Assembly: GCF_900113225.1 (NCBI RefSeq)
Contig: NZ_FOZE01000001.1
Coordinates: 1,240,001 to 1,304,000, forward strand
Source of the DNA: Mitsuaria sp. PDC51
GTDB lineage: Bacteria > Pseudomonadota > Gammaproteobacteria > Burkholderiales > Burkholderiaceae_C
Reading direction: 5' to 3'
DNA length: 64,000 nucleotides
The stretch's first letter is position 1; each line of letters starts with the position of its first letter. This document shows positions 16,843 to 27,569 of this stretch, piece after piece. The position numbers and the translations under genes were made by a program. The notes beneath the pieces were generated by a model, which was given only the letters and a program-made list of their open reading frames with translations, was not told where the DNA came from and ran no database searches.

Positions 16843-16900
16843 GGCCGGGCGCAGCGGGATTGACCTCCGCCGGCCTGCCGTGAGCGGCAAAGGCAATGCA

Positions 16901-16925
16901 AACGGGCGCCTCGTCGGCGCCCGTT
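16901..16925. terminator. hairpin between the small membrane-protein gene and cheB
   Basis: A perfect 10-bp inverted repeat (AACGGGCGCC / GGCGCCCGTT) around a 5-nt loop separates two convergent genes. Neither side has a long T-run (three T on the minus strand), so it is probably a weak, bidirectional terminator. Confidence 0.5.
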
Positions 16926-16964
16926 GGGCCGTCGCTGCCCGCATCCGTCAAAGCGTCAAACGCG

Positions 16965-18080
16965 TCAAACCCGGTTCAGCGACATGCCCGCGGTGCTGCG
17001 CAGCCGCTCGATCAGCCGGGTGGCGATCTGGTGCAGCGGCAGCACCTCGTCGGCGGCGCCGGCGTTGATCGCCTCGCGCGGCATGCCGAAGACGACGCAG
17101 GTCGCCTCATCCTGGACGAAGTTGTAGGAGCCGGCGTCCTTCATCGTCTTCATCGCCTTGGCGCCATCGGCGCCCATGCCGGTGAGCATGATGCCCAGCG
17201 CGTTCTGGCCGACCACGCGCGCCGCCGAGTTGAACAGCACCTCCACCGACGGCTTGTGCCGGTTGACCGGATCGCCGTCCTGCACGCGCGCGATGTAGTT
17301 GGCGCCCGAGCGCTCCACGCTGAAGTGCATGCCCCCCGGCGCGATGTAGCCGTGGCCCGGCAGGATGCGCTCGCCGTCCTGCGCTTCCTTGACGCGGATC
17401 TTGCACAGCCCGTCCAGCCGCGCCGCGTAGCTGCGGGTGAAGCCCGGCGGCATGTGCTGCGTGATGCAGACCGCGGGGCAGTCCGCCGGCAGGTTGATCA
17501 GCACGTCCTTGGTCGCCTCCGTGCCGCCGGTGGAGGCGCCGATGAAGATGATCTTCTCGGTCGACAGCCGGCCCAGGTTGGCGATCGGCGAGGCCGGCTT
17601 GAGCGGCGGCGTCGCGCCGCCGGCCGCGGCGGGGGCACCCGGCGCCGCGGCCGGCGCGGGCGCGTTCAGGCGGCGGATGTGCGCCTTGGCGGCGATGCGG
17701 ATCTTGTCGGTGATGTCCTGCGCCAGCGCGCGGATGCCGTCGGCCACGCCGATCTTGGGCTTGGCCACGAAGTCCACCGCACCCAGCTCCAGCGCCTTGA
17801 GCGTGACCTCGGCGCCGCGCTCGGTCAGCGTGGACACCATCACGACCGGCATCGGCCGCAGCCGCATCAGCCGCTGCAGGAAGTCCAGGCCGTCCATCTT
17901 CGGCATCTCGACGTCCAGCGTGATCACGTCCGGGTTGAGGTTGCGGATCATCTCGCGCGCCGCGAGCGGATCGCTGGCCGCGCCGATGCACTGCATGTCG
18001 GGCTGGCGGTTGATGATCTCGGTCAGGATGCTGCGCACCAGCGCGGAATCGTCCACGACAACGACGGTGGTCTTGGCCAT
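16965..18080 (-). CDS. cheB: chemotaxis protein-glutamate methylesterase/deamidase CheB
   Basis: 371 residues. The receiver domain (about 1-120) has [10 protein letters not shown], phospho-acceptor [13 protein letters not shown] and FVAKPK. The methylesterase domain (about 175-365) carries the catalytic triad segments [11 protein letters not shown] (Ser), [10 protein letters not shown] (His) and [13 protein letters not shown] (Asp). A flexible Pro/Ala linker joins them. CheB demethylates and deamidates chemoreceptors for adaptation, opposing CheR. It is the last gene of a cheR-cheD-cheB run, 37 bp after cheD. Confidence 0.97.
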   Translation of the reverse strand: MAKTTVVVVDDSALVRSILTEIINRQPDMQCIGAASDPLAAREMIRNLNPDVITLDVEMPKMDGLDFLQRLMRLRPMPVVMVSTLTERGAEVTLKALELGAVDFVAKPKIGVADGIRALAQDITDKIRIAAKAHIRRLNAPAPAAAPGAPAAAGGATPPLKPASPIANLGRLSTEKIIFIGASTGGTEATKDVLINLPADCPAVCITQHMPPGFTRSYAARLDGLCKIRVKEAQDGERILPGHGYIAPGGMHFSVERSGANYIARVQDGDPVNRHKPSVEVLFNSAARVVGQNALGIMLTGMGADGAKAMKTMKDAGSYNFVQDEATCVVFGMPREAINAGAADEVLPLHQIATRLIERLRSTAGMSLNRV

Positions 18081-18117
18081 TGCTGCTTACTCCTCGGTAC
18101 TTCCGGCCGCTGCCGTC

Positions 18118-18789
18118 TCAGAACAGATCGATCGAGCCGCCGGTGCTCGCCACCGGCTGGGCCCGCTGCGCGGCGGCCTTGTCCTGCTGCACCAGCGCGT
18201 CGGTGTTGGTCGGCGCCAGGCGCTTGACCATCGCCTTGCCGCTCTTCGGAAGGAAACAGACCTTGCGCGGGTACACGTCCATCACGTCCTTGGACACGAT
18301 GGGGATGCGCTCCAGCTTCAGGAAGTCGATGACGAAGTTGGTGTTGCGCTCGCCGACGTTGATCGTGTTCATGCCCGAGATCACCGCGCCGCCGCCGAAG
18401 ATCTTGGCCTCCATGCGGCTCTTGGCGGCGCCGCGCTTCATCATCTCGTTGATCAGCAGTTCCATCGCGAAGGAGCCGTAGCGGCCCGAGTCGCCATGCC
18501 CCTCGGGCAGCATGAAGTGGTTCATGCCGCCGATCTGCGCGTGGCGGTCCCACAGGCAGGCGGCGATGCACGATCCCAGCGTCGTCATCACCAGCAGGTC
18601 GTCGTTGTCGACGAAGTACTCGCCGGGCAGGACCTTGACCGCGGCGTTCTTGAAGTGCGCGTCGTAGAAGAAGAACGAGGCCTCGCCATTCTTGCGGGAC
18701 ACCGTCTTGAGCTGGGCCACGCGCGCCGCGCCGGCGCTGGCCAGCGCCGCGCTTTGCTGCATCGCGGAGGAGGCGGAAGGCAGGGTCAT
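18118..18789 (-). CDS. cheD: chemoreceptor glutamine deamidase CheD
   Basis: 223 residues. The CheD core is clear: VKVLPGEYFVDNDDLLVMTT, the catalytic Cys in TTLGSCIAACLWD (about 70-82), His in GGMNHFMLPEG, then RYGSFAMELLINEM and KIFGGGAVI. CheD deamidates specific glutamines in chemoreceptors and can act with CheC-like phosphatases. The N-terminal extension of about 35 residues is Ala/Ser-rich; a later start (for example near residue 10) is possible. It sits between cheR (12 bp) and cheB (37 bp), so the three adaptation enzymes are made together. Confidence 0.96.
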   Translation of the reverse strand: MTLPSASSAMQQSAALASAGAARVAQLKTVSRKNGEASFFFYDAHFKNAAVKVLPGEYFVDNDDLLVMTTLGSCIAACLWDRHAQIGGMNHFMLPEGHGDSGRYGSFAMELLINEMMKRGAAKSRMEAKIFGGGAVISGMNTINVGERNTNFVIDFLKLERIPIVSKDVMDVYPRKVCFLPKSGKAMVKRLAPTNTDALVQQDKAAAQRAQPVASTGGSIDLF

Positions 18790-18801
18790 GGGGGTGTTCC
18801 G

Positions 18802-19668
18802 TTAAACGCGTTCGTAGATCGTCTTGCCGCGCAGGCGGAAGAGATCGCGGGAATCGGTGAAGTTCTCGGAATGCCCGACGAACAGCAGCCCGCCCGGACG
18901 CATCACCTTGTGGATGCGCTCCAGCACCTTGCGCTGCGTCGGCGCATCGAAATAGATCATGACGTTGCGGCAGAACACGACGTGGAAGGGATCGCCCAGC
19001 GACCACGAGGTGTGCATGAGGTTCAGCGTCCTGAACTCGATCATCTTGGCCAGTTCGGGCTTGACGCGGATGCGGCCCTCGTTGGCGCCGGTGCCGCGCA
19101 GGAAGAACTGCTTGAGCCGCTGCGGCGAGAGCCCGCGCGATTCGGCCGCGTAGACGCCGCGACGCGCGGTGTTGAGCACGTTGGTGTCGATGTCGCTGGA
19201 GATGATCTGCACGCCGGAGCTCGGGCCCAGCGACTCCTGGCAGGTCATCGCGATGGAGTAGGGCTCCTCGCCGGTGGAGGCGGCGCAGCACCAGATGCGG
19301 ATCGGCTTGCCGGTCAGCGCCTTGAGGTCGTCGTTGAGCGAGACGAAGTGGTGGTCCTCGCGGAAGAACGAGGTCAGGTTGGTGGTCAGGCAGTTCACGA
19401 ACTCCTGCCACTCCTGGTCGCCTTGCGGGCCGCTGACGCCCTCCAGCCATTGGAGGTAGTCGGCGAAGCTGCGATGGCCGGTGTCGCGCAGCCGGCGCGA
19501 CAGCCGGCTGTAGACCATCGCATGCTTGCCGTCGTGCAGCGAGATGCCGGCGTGCTGGTAGATCAGCTGGCGCACGCGTTCGAAGTCGGCGCGGCTGAAG
19601 CTGAACTCGTGATCGATCGCCTCGACCGGGGACGGGGCCGCGAACGAGACCGGTTGACCTGGGCGCAT
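18802..19668 (-). CDS. cheR: chemotaxis protein methyltransferase CheR
   Basis: 288 residues. The N-terminal helical domain contains FERVRQLIYQHAGISLHDGK and YSRLSRRLRDTGHRSFADYL. The SAM-binding site is in RIWCCAASTGEEPYSIAMT (about residues 125-143), followed by SSDIDTNVLNTARRGVYAAE and FCRNVMIYFDAPTQRKVLER. It methylates glutamates on chemoreceptors. It is the first gene of the cheR-cheD-cheB run and is divergent from the GGDEF gene, with a 171-bp control region that includes AT-rich blocks near 19735-19780. Confidence 0.96.
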   Translation of the reverse strand: MRPGQPVSFAAPSPVEAIDHEFSFSRADFERVRQLIYQHAGISLHDGKHAMVYSRLSRRLRDTGHRSFADYLQWLEGVSGPQGDQEWQEFVNCLTTNLTSFFREDHHFVSLNDDLKALTGKPIRIWCCAASTGEEPYSIAMTCQESLGPSSGVQIISSDIDTNVLNTARRGVYAAESRGLSPQRLKQFFLRGTGANEGRIRVKPELAKMIEFRTLNLMHTSWSLGDPFHVVFCRNVMIYFDAPTQRKVLERIHKVMRPGGLLFVGHSENFTDSRDLFRLRGKTIYERV

Positions 19669-19839
19669 GAGGCTGTTTGGACTTCTTCGAAGGTGAGATG
19701 CCGTAGCACCGGATGGCCGCCATTGTCGGCAATCGTTAGTTTGATTGTGTTTGGTCTCTTTGATCTGTGAAAGAGGTGGGGGGAACCCCTCATTTCTGCA
19801 CGCTCATTAGAGGGGGAAGCCGCTAGACTGCGCCGGAAA

Positions 19840-20574
19840 TTGCCCCTTCCCACCTTGGACGCACCGCACAGTCTCATTGCCGCGCACCAGCTGCGCCTGG
19901 ATCTGGCCCTGCAGCTGCTGCAGCAGGCCGGCGCGATGCTGCCCGACGCCGAGCCCTATTCGGAGCCGTGGCTGCAAGGCATCGTCGACGCGCTGTGCGA
20001 CCTCTCGAGCAAGGACGCGCTGACCGGCCTGGTCAACCGCCGCAGCTTCGAGATGGCGCTGGGGCGCGAGGTCGATCGGGTGGCGCGTTCCGGCGAACCG
20101 GCGCTGCTGCTGATGCTGGACATCGACCACTTCAAGGCGGTCAACGACCAGCACGGCCACGCGGCCGGCGACCTGGTGATCCGCGCGGTCGCGCAGTCGA
20201 TCGCGCAGACGGTGCGTCCGATGGACACGGTGGCGCGGATCGGTGGCGAGGAGTTCGCCATCATCCTGCCCAACTGCCCGACCTCGTTCGGCGTGGTCGT
20301 GGCCGAGCGCATCCGGCAACGGGTGCAGGCGCTGGCCATCAGCCTGGGCGGCGGCCAGCCGCCGCTGACCTGCACGATCAGCATCGGCGGGGCGTTCGCG
20401 CCGCAGTGGGTGCGCTCGTCGACGCTGATCTGGACGGAGCGGGCCGACCGCCAGCTCTACCGTGCCAAGGCCGAGGGCCGCAATCGCGCCTGCCTGGAGA
20501 GCCATGTGGACTCGCTGGTGAGCGCCGAGGAAAAGGGCATGTTGTTCGCCGTAACGCAACAGGATAGTGAATGA
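19840..20574 (+). CDS. diguanylate cyclase (GGDEF domain)
   Basis: 244 residues, apparently starting at a TTG (19840). The GGDEF domain occupies about 55-220: SSKDALTGLVNRRSFEMALG, LLMLDIDHFKAVNDQHGHAA and active-site RIGGEEFAIIL. An inhibitory I-site RxxD (RPMD) lies five residues before GGEEF, so product inhibition is likely. It makes cyclic di-GMP from GTP. The short N-terminal part has no recognisable sensor. Its stop overlaps the ATG of the FlhG-like gene (ATGA), which suggests joint translation of a c-di-GMP synthase and a flagellar-number or polarity ATPase. Confidence 0.9.
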   Translation: MPLPTLDAPHSLIAAHQLRLDLALQLLQQAGAMLPDAEPYSEPWLQGIVDALCDLSSKDALTGLVNRRSFEMALGREVDRVARSGEPALLLMLDIDHFKAVNDQHGHAAGDLVIRAVAQSIAQTVRPMDTVARIGGEEFAIILPNCPTSFGVVVAERIRQRVQALAISLGGGQPPLTCTISIGGAFAPQWVRSSTLIWTERADRQLYRAKAEGRNRACLESHVDSLVSAEEKGMLFAVTQQDSE

Positions 20575-21383
20575 GCATGACAACAGCTCCTGCTGCACCC
20601 CAGGCCCGCGGAGGCGCTCGCACCTTGGCCATCACGAGCGGCAAGGGCGGCGTGGGCAAGACCTTCGTCACCGCCAACCTGGCGGCGGCCCTGGCCGCGC
20701 GCGGCGAGCGCGTGCTGGTGCTGGACGCCGACCTCGGCCTGGCCAATCTCGATGTGGTGCTGAACCTGCATCCCAAGCTCACGCTGCACGACGTCTTCAC
20801 CGAGCGCTGCACCCTGGATCAGGCCATCCTGCCGGCGCCCGGTGGCTTCCATGTGTTGCTGGCGGGCTCGGGCATGGTGGAGTATTCGCGGCTCACGCCC
20901 GACGTGCGGGACAAGCTGCTGCACATCCTCGAGGTGGTGCGGCCGCGCTTCGACTACGTGCTGCTGGACACCGGCGCGGGCATCTCCGACGTGGTGCTGT
21001 TCGCCGTCTCGATGGCGCATGACGTGCTGGTCGTCGCGACGCCGGAGCCGACCTCGCTCACGGACGCGTACGCCACCATCAAGGTGCTGGCGACGCAGCA
21101 GGAGCGCCGCCAGGTGCGGCTCATCCTGAACCAGGCCAACCGGCCGGGCGAGGGCAAGCTGATCTGCGGCCAGCTGCAGCAGGTGCTGCAGCGCTTCGTC
21201 GGCCCGACGCCGGGCCAGACCTTCAAGCTGGAACTGCTCGGCGAGGTCAAGAACGATCCGATGGTCCGGCAGGCGGTGCTCAAGCGCCAGCTGCTGCTGG
21301 AGCATTACCCCGGCTGCGACGCGGCGCAGGGCATCCGCGGGCTGGCCGCGAAGTTGCTGGAACAATCGGCCGGACATCCCTGA
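20571..21383 (+). CDS. MinD/ParA-family ATPase, FlhG (FleN)-like
   Basis: 270 residues. Deviant Walker A LAITSGKGGVGKTFVTANLA (about 20-39), switch DADLGLANLDVVLNL and Walker B region DYVLLDTGAGISDVVL (about 125-140), then LVVATPEPTSLTDAYATIKV, a phrase typical of FlhG/FleN. These ATPases limit flagellar number and placement and can antagonise the flagellar master regulator. The position beside che genes and after a diguanylate cyclase with ATGA overlap fits a flagellar role. A generic MinD-like function cannot be excluded because flhF is not in the window. Confidence 0.85.
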   Translation: MSMTTAPAAPQARGGARTLAITSGKGGVGKTFVTANLAAALAARGERVLVLDADLGLANLDVVLNLHPKLTLHDVFTERCTLDQAILPAPGGFHVLLAGSGMVEYSRLTPDVRDKLLHILEVVRPRFDYVLLDTGAGISDVVLFAVSMAHDVLVVATPEPTSLTDAYATIKVLATQQERRQVRLILNQANRPGEGKLICGQLQQVLQRFVGPTPGQTFKLELLGEVKNDPMVRQAVLKRQLLLEHYPGCDAAQGIRGLAAKLLEQSAGHP

Positions 21384-21437
21384 ACCTTTCCCGCTTCCAG
21401 CGCCCCTTTTCAGCGCTCCTTTCAGCGCCCCTCCCCG

Positions 21438-21872
21438 ATGTCCGATTCCCCCGAGACCGGTGCCGCCGATGGCACCGCAGTCCCCCCGACGGCTGCGCCC
21501 GCCACCCCCTTCGAGTGGGTCGGCGGCGAGGACGCCGTGCGGCGATTGGTCGACCGCTTCTACGACCTGATGGACCTGGAGCCGCGCTTCGCGCAGCTGC
21601 GCGCGATCCATCCGACGACGCTGGACGGCTCGCGCGACAAGCTGTTCTGGTTCCTGTGCGGCTGGCTCGGCGGTCCGGACCACTTCGTCGAACGCTTCGG
21701 ACACCCGAGGCTGCGCGCGCGCCACATGCCTTATCGCATCGGCATCGCCGAGCGCGACCAGTGGATGGCCGCCATGACGCAGGCGATGGCCGAGTGCGAA
21801 CTCGACGTCGAGCTGCAGCGGCGGCTGGCCGCCTCCTTCGCCCACACGGCGGACTGGATGCGCAACGTCTGA
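21438..21872 (+). CDS. group II truncated haemoglobin
   Basis: 144 residues, of which the last 120 form a group II truncated globin: FEWVGGEDAVRRLVDRFYDL, DGSRDKLFWFLCGWLGGPDH, FVERFGHPRLRARHMPYRIG (proximal His in ARHMPY) and DQWMAAMTQAM. The N-terminal 22 residues are Thr/Ala/Pro-rich. These haem proteins bind oxygen or nitric oxide and are tied to nitrosative or oxidative stress. It follows the FlhG-like gene by 54 bp, possibly in the same transcript. Confidence 0.92.
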   Translation: MSDSPETGAADGTAVPPTAAPATPFEWVGGEDAVRRLVDRFYDLMDLEPRFAQLRAIHPTTLDGSRDKLFWFLCGWLGGPDHFVERFGHPRLRARHMPYRIGIAERDQWMAAMTQAMAECELDVELQRRLAASFAHTADWMRNV

Positions 21873-22040
21873 GGCCGCGCCGGTCGGCGCCGCGTGGCGC
21901 TAATGACGGTCCGGTTCGCTTGCCGGCGGGCCGAAATGATGTAAACGGCGCGACCAGCGTGCATATCTGACACCGACGCCGGCCACGACGGGCTGGCGGT
22001 GAACACGGCGCGGGCGGCTTCGTCTACTGTCGCGTCCATC

Positions 22041-22424
22041 ATGTCCACGCTGTTCCACGACGATGAGGTCGGCATCGAAGCCAATCCCGACCTGATGCAT
22101 GTCCGGATCGACGACGGCCGCCTGTGGCTGTCCGAAGACGCCCGGGAAGACATCGAGGTCTGCGCCGGCTTCTGCCCGGACACGGACAGCCCGATGCAGA
22201 TGCTCAACTTCCTGCGCGCCGCCTGCGTCCGCCTGCAGCACGTCGACATGGACGGCGAGGACGCCGAGCACGCCTTCATGTCCTTCTGCGTGCTCAAGGG
22301 CCTGGAGCACGCGATCGAGACCCACTGGCAGGGCGCCGATTCGGTCGGCGAGTTCCGTCCCGAGCGCCTGCTGATGGCCTTCACCACGCCGGTCTCGCCT
22401 TACAGCAGCTTGATGCTGCACTGA
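22041..22424 (+). CDS. conserved-looking protein of unknown function
   Basis: 127 residues from ATG 22041. It is acidic and soluble, with no signal peptide or membrane segment (MSTLFHDDEVGIEANPDLMH at the start, then RLWLSEDAREDIEVCAGF and FLRAACVRLQHVDMDGEDAE). Three cysteines are spread over the centre. No family recognised. It sits alone between the globin gene and the convergent Smr gene. Codon use matches the neighbours. Confidence 0.75.
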   Translation: MSTLFHDDEVGIEANPDLMHVRIDDGRLWLSEDAREDIEVCAGFCPDTDSPMQMLNFLRAACVRLQHVDMDGEDAEHAFMSFCVLKGLEHAIETHWQGADSVGEFRPERLLMAFTTPVSPYSSLMLH

Positions 22425-22491
22425 CCGCGGCGGCGCTCCGCCGCCCGGAATCCCCCACAGGAACGAAGCGCCGGCCACGGCGCGCCGACCC

Positions 22492-23133
22492 TCAGGTCGC
22501 GTTCAGCAGGACCATCAGCGCTCCGGCCCCGCCGTCGCTGGCGCGGGCCTGCACGAAGGCCAGCACTTCCTGCTTCTGCACCAGCCAGCGCCGCACCCGC
22601 GCCTTGAGCACGGGCTCGCGCCCGGGCGAGCCGTTGCCCTTGCCATGCACGACGCGCACGCAGCGCAGGCCGCGCCGGGCGCTGTCGTGGATGAACTGGC
22701 CCAGGGCCTCGCGGGCCTGGTCGCGCCGCAGGCCATGCAGGTCGATCTGCGCCTGCAGCGCCCAGTGGCCCCGTCTGAGCTTGCGCACCGACTCGGCTGA
22801 GATCTCCGGCCGGCGGAAGGACAGCGTCTCGTCGGTCTCCAGCAGCGAGTCCACGTCGAAGTCGTCCGACAGCGCCTGTTGCCAGGCTCTCTGCTCGTCG
22901 AGTTCGCGCTGGCGCGGCTCGGGCTCGGGCCGGCCGTGGCGCAGGATCGCGCGGTTCGAATCTGGCAGCGGCACGACCGGGCCGACGGTGAGCTCGAAGA
23001 CGCGGGCCTCCTGCTCGCGCAGCCGCGCCAGCGCGGCCTCGCGCTCGCGGCGTTCCTCTTCCGCGCGTTGGCGGAGCTTCAGTTCTCGGTGCAGCGTCTG
23101 CAGGTCTTGCAGGCTGCGCAGTCGGTCGGTCAC
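22492..23133 (-). CDS. Smr/MutS2-domain protein
   Basis: 213 residues from GTG 23133, which overlaps the RadC stop (GTGA). A charged helical region (REAALARLREQEARVFEL) leads to the C-terminal Smr domain (about 130-213): QIDLHGLRRDQAREALGQFI, then CVRVVHGKGNGSPG and VLKARVRRWL, the DLHG and HGKG marks of the family. Smr domains act as nucleases on branched DNA or on RNA at stalled ribosomes. With radC directly upstream and translationally coupled, a nucleic-acid processing role is likely but the substrate is unknown. Confidence 0.92.
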   Translation of the reverse strand: MTDRLRSLQDLQTLHRELKLRQRAEEERREREAALARLREQEARVFELTVGPVVPLPDSNRAILRHGRPEPEPRQRELDEQRAWQQALSDDFDVDSLLETDETLSFRRPEISAESVRKLRRGHWALQAQIDLHGLRRDQAREALGQFIHDSARRGLRCVRVVHGKGNGSPGREPVLKARVRRWLVQKQEVLAFVQARASDGGAGALMVLLNAT

Positions 23134-23903
23134 AGCAGGCCCAGGTCGGTCATCGAAGCGGGCTGGCCCGCGCCGACGATGAAGTGGTCCAGCACCTTCA
23201 CGTCGACCAGGGCCAGCGACTCGATCATCGCGCGCGTCAGCTGGACGTCCTGCGGCGATGGATCGGTGCGGCCCGAGGGGTGGTTGTGCACCAGGACGAC
23301 GGCGGCGGCGTCCAGGGTCAGCGCGCGCTTCACCACCTCCCGGGGATAGGCAATGGTATGGGAAAGGGTGCCGTGGAACAGCGTCTCCAGGGCGATCAGC
23401 CGATGCTGGATGTCGAGGAACATCACGGCGAAGCACTCGGCGCGGCGGGCGTCGTACTCGAGCCGCAGGTAGTCGCGCACCGCCTGGGCGGACTCGAAGA
23501 CCGGCCCGTCGGCCAGCGCGTCGCGGAACGCGCGCCGGGCGATCTCCAGCACCGCCAGCAGCGCGGCGCGTTTGGCCGGCCCCAGGCCTTTGATGCCGGC
23601 CAGCGCGGCGGCGGGTTCGCGCAGCAGCCCGCGGAAGCCGCCGCACTCGTCCAGCACGTCGCACGACAGGCGCAGGACGGAGCGGCCCGGCAGGCCGGTG
23701 CGCAGCAGGATGGCGAGCAGCTCGGCGTCGGCCAGGGCGGACGGGCCCAGGGCGACGAGTTTCTCCCGCGGGCGCGTCTCGGGCGGCAGGGCGGCGATGG
23801 CGGAGCCGGCGCGGCCGGCGGAAGAGGCGGCACCGGCGGCACCGGTGGACAGGGAGGAAGACACGGCGAGAACGGTCATGGCGGGACTCGGAGGAAGGAC
23901 CAC
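23130..23903 (-). CDS. radC: RadC-family JAB domain protein
   Basis: 257 residues starting at GTG 23903 (GGAG upstream); ATG 23879 is an alternative. After an Ala-rich leader comes RPREKLVALGPSALADAELL and GLGPAKRAALLAVLEIARR (helix-hairpin-helix), then the JAB/MPN metalloprotease-like domain: RRAECFAVMFLDIQHRLI, LFHGTLSHTIAYPREVVKRA and the metal motif VLVHNHPSGRTDPSPQD (about 208-224). RadC was once linked to DNA repair; its real job is unresolved. It is divergent from slpA with 49 bp between. Confidence 0.93.
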   Translation of the reverse strand: MVLPPSPAMTVLAVSSSLSTGAAGAASSAGRAGSAIAALPPETRPREKLVALGPSALADAELLAILLRTGLPGRSVLRLSCDVLDECGGFRGLLREPAAALAGIKGLGPAKRAALLAVLEIARRAFRDALADGPVFESAQAVRDYLRLEYDARRAECFAVMFLDIQHRLIALETLFHGTLSHTIAYPREVVKRALTLDAAAVVLVHNHPSGRTDPSPQDVQLTRAMIESLALVDVKVLDHFIVGAGQPASMTDLGLL

Positions 23904-23952
23904 GGCGCTCCAGCCTAAAATCGCGCCTCGTTTCCCAAAATCCCCCTGACTA

Positions 23953-24399
23953 GTGAACCTCGTTCAACCAGGATCCTTCCTGACCCTGCATTACCGGCTG
24001 AGCGGGCCGGACGGCCAGGACCTGATCAACACCTTCGCCGACAAGCTGCCGGCCACGCTGACGCTGGGCGCCGGCGAGCTCGCGCCCGCGATCGAGGCCC
24101 GGCTGATCGGCCTGGCCGAGGGCACGCACACCCGCGTCGAACTGGCGCCCGGCGAGGCCTTCGGCGAGCGCAACCCGGAGCTGCTGCAGCGCGTCAAGCG
24201 CAGCCTGATGCGCGAACTGGGCGATCCGGACGAGCAGTACCACGTCGGGGACGTCGTGCAGTTCCCGACGCCGGACGGGCAGGGGCAGTACGCCGGTGTC
24301 GTGCGCGAACTCGGCGAGGACTGGCTGTTGTTCGACTTCAACCACCCGTTGGCGGGACAGCCCGTCAGCTTCGAGGTGCAGCTGATCGGGGTGCTGTGA
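23953..24399 (+). CDS. fkpB: FKBP-type peptidyl-prolyl isomerase, SlpA/FkpB-like
   Basis: 148 residues from GTG 23953. Short FKBP domain with a SlyD-like insert: [40 protein letters not shown] and [20 protein letters not shown] (about 60-80), then [15 protein letters not shown]. It catalyses proline cis-trans isomerisation and acts as a folding helper. It directly precedes ispH, overlapping as TGATG, the same pairing as in Escherichia coli (fkpB-ispH), which supports the assignment. Confidence 0.93.
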   Translation: MNLVQPGSFLTLHYRLSGPDGQDLINTFADKLPATLTLGAGELAPAIEARLIGLAEGTHTRVELAPGEAFGERNPELLQRVKRSLMRELGDPDEQYHVGDVVQFPTPDGQGQYAGVVRELGEDWLLFDFNHPLAGQPVSFEVQLIGVL

Positions 24400-25376
24400 T
24401 GACGGACGTGACCATGGACAAGGACATCGTGCTGGCGGAGCCTCGCGGCTTCTGCGCCGGTGTGGACCGCGCGATCGAGATCGTCGAGCGCGCGCTGAAG
24501 AAGTTCGGCGCGCCGATCTACGTGCGGCACGAGATCGTGCACAACACCTATGTCGTCAACGACCTCAAGGCCAAGGGCGCGATCTTCATCGAGGACCTGG
24601 CCGAGGTGCCTCCGGGCGCGACGCTGGTGTTCTCGGCGCACGGCGTCAGCCAGGCGGTGCGCAAGGAGGCCCAGCAGCGCGGCTTCCAGGTCTTCGACGC
24701 CACCTGCCCGCTGGTGACCAAGGTCCATGTCGAGGTGGCCAAGCTGCATCGCGAGGGCTACGAGTTCATCATGATCGGCCACAAGGGCCACCCCGAGGTC
24801 GAGGGCACGATGGGCCAGCTCAGCGACGGGATCTACCTGGTCGAGGAGGCGTCGGACGTGCCGCACGTGCGGGTCAAGGACCCGTCGAAGCTGGCGGTGG
24901 TGACGCAGACGACGCTGAGCGTGGACGACGCGGCCGAGATCCTCGCCGCCGTGAAGCGGCATTTCCCGCAGGTCCGCGAGCCGAAGAAGCAGGACATCTG
25001 CTACGCCACGCAGAACCGCCAGGACGCGGTGAAAGTGCTGGCGCCGCAGGTGGACGTGGTGGTCGTGGTGGGCAGCCCCACCAGCTCCAACAGCAATCGC
25101 CTGCGCGAACTGGCCGAGCGTCTGGGCACGCCGGCCTACATGGTCGACGCCGCCGAGGACGTGCGGGGCGAGTGGCTCGACGGCCGCTCCAAGGTCGGAC
25201 TGACGGCGGGCGCCTCGGCGCCGGACGTGCTGGTCCAGGCCGTGATCGCGCGGCTGCGCGAACTGGGCGCGACGACGGTGCGCACGCTGCCGGGCGTCGA
25301 GGAACACGTGCGCTTCCCGCTGCCGATGGGGCTGGGCGACAAGTCGATGGCCGAGGTCACCAGCGATCGATCTTGA
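24399..25376 (+). CDS. ispH: 4-hydroxy-3-methylbut-2-enyl diphosphate reductase
   Basis: 325 residues. IspH carries three iron-sulfur cysteines, seen in [20 protein letters not shown] (about 10-29), [12 protein letters not shown] (about 100) and [15 protein letters not shown] (about 200). Other marks are [28 protein letters not shown] and [20 protein letters not shown]. It makes IPP and DMAPP in the last step of the MEP isoprenoid pathway. Start ATG 24399 overlaps the fkpB stop; a GTG one codon earlier is an alternative. Confidence 0.97.
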   Translation: MTDVTMDKDIVLAEPRGFCAGVDRAIEIVERALKKFGAPIYVRHEIVHNTYVVNDLKAKGAIFIEDLAEVPPGATLVFSAHGVSQAVRKEAQQRGFQVFDATCPLVTKVHVEVAKLHREGYEFIMIGHKGHPEVEGTMGQLSDGIYLVEEASDVPHVRVKDPSKLAVVTQTTLSVDDAAEILAAVKRHFPQVREPKKQDICYATQNRQDAVKVLAPQVDVVVVVGSPTSSNSNRLRELAERLGTPAYMVDAAEDVRGEWLDGRSKVGLTAGASAPDVLVQAVIARLRELGATTVRTLPGVEEHVRFPLPMGLGDKSMAEVTSDRS

Positions 25377-25433
25377 TCGCCGCGGCCGGTCCCCGCGCGG
25401 GGCCGCCGCCTGACTCTCCGCTGACCTTCCTGA

Positions 25434-26801
<1,368 letters not shown>

Positions 26802-26847
26802 GGCGGGGCGGAGCCGCGGCGGCGTTCGCACAATCTCCAAAGACTTG

Positions 26848-26877
26848 TTGCCAAGGCTCGGAAAACCTCGCTATACT
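26848..26877 (+). promoter_or_regulatory. promoter of the tRNA-Ser gene
   Basis: A -35 box TTGCCA (26848-26853) and a -10 box TATACT (26872-26877) are separated by 18 bp, about 41 bp before the mature tRNA start. Both boxes are close to the sigma-70 consensus in an otherwise GC-rich background. Confidence 0.65.
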
Positions 26878-26918
26878 CTTAGGCTTACTCGCTGACAACC
26901 ACGGTGAGCACCGAATCA

Positions 26919-27009
<91 letters not shown>

Positions 27010-27033
27010 AGATGCTTGTGAATCAAGCAATTA

Positions 27034-27063
27034 GAAAACCCGCCTTGAGCGGGTTTTCTTTTT
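27034..27063 (+). terminator. rho-independent terminator of tRNA-Ser
   Basis: A perfect 10-bp stem GAAAACCCGC / GCGGGTTTTC (27034-27043 with 27049-27058), 5-nt loop, then TTTTT (27059-27063). It ends the tRNA transcript 25 bp after the CCA end. Confidence 0.92.
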
Positions 27064-27155
27064 GGTCGGGCGAAATCCTGAAAACTCCGGGGCCAGTTTG
27101 TCGGAGCGCCGGCGCGAGGGATTGAATCACTCGATCATCACGCGCGCGCTGGCGT

Positions 27156-27569
27156 TCAACGCAAATGCAGCGAGCCCAGCGTCATCGGCCGGCTGGCGGC
27201 GAGGCGGGGCGCCTCGGCCAGCATGTTGAGGTCGGTGAGGAAGCGCTCGAACTCGCGCCCCTTGTCGTAGAAGGCGTTCGCGCCGTTCTGCACGCACAGC
27301 GGGGCGTAGATCTCCGCCTCGCGGTTGCTGAGGACCAGGATGGTCCCGCCGAAACCGGCCATGCGGAGCTTGCGCAACACCTCCAGCCCCGATCCCGAAG
27401 CCAGTGCCAGGTCCAGCACGACCACGTGCGGCCGCGTCAGGCCGACCGTGCACAGCGCTTCGGCCTCCGTCGCGGCGATGCCGACCACCGACAGGAAGGG
27501 CTGCTCCTTCAGCGCCGCCAGCAGGTGCTTGCGCACCAGCGGCGAGTCTTCGACGACAACGACTTTCAT
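27156..27569 (-). CDS. single-domain response regulator
   Basis: 137 residues, only a receiver domain. ATG 27569 gives the normal start KVVVVEDSPLVRKHLLAAL. Phospho-acceptor Asp is in VVVLDLALASGSG (about residue 54), the switch Ser in ILVLSNREAE and the Lys in AFYDKGREFE, so phosphorylation is feasible. There is no output domain, as in CheY-like or phosphorelay proteins. No kinase is adjacent. It is divergent from the flavin oxidoreductase gene, with 146 bp between. Confidence 0.88.
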   Translation of the reverse strand: MKVVVVEDSPLVRKHLLAALKEQPFLSVVGIAATEAEALCTVGLTRPHVVVLDLALASGSGLEVLRKLRMAGFGGTILVLSNREAEIYAPLCVQNGANAFYDKGREFERFLTDLNMLAEAPRLAASRPMTLGSLHLR

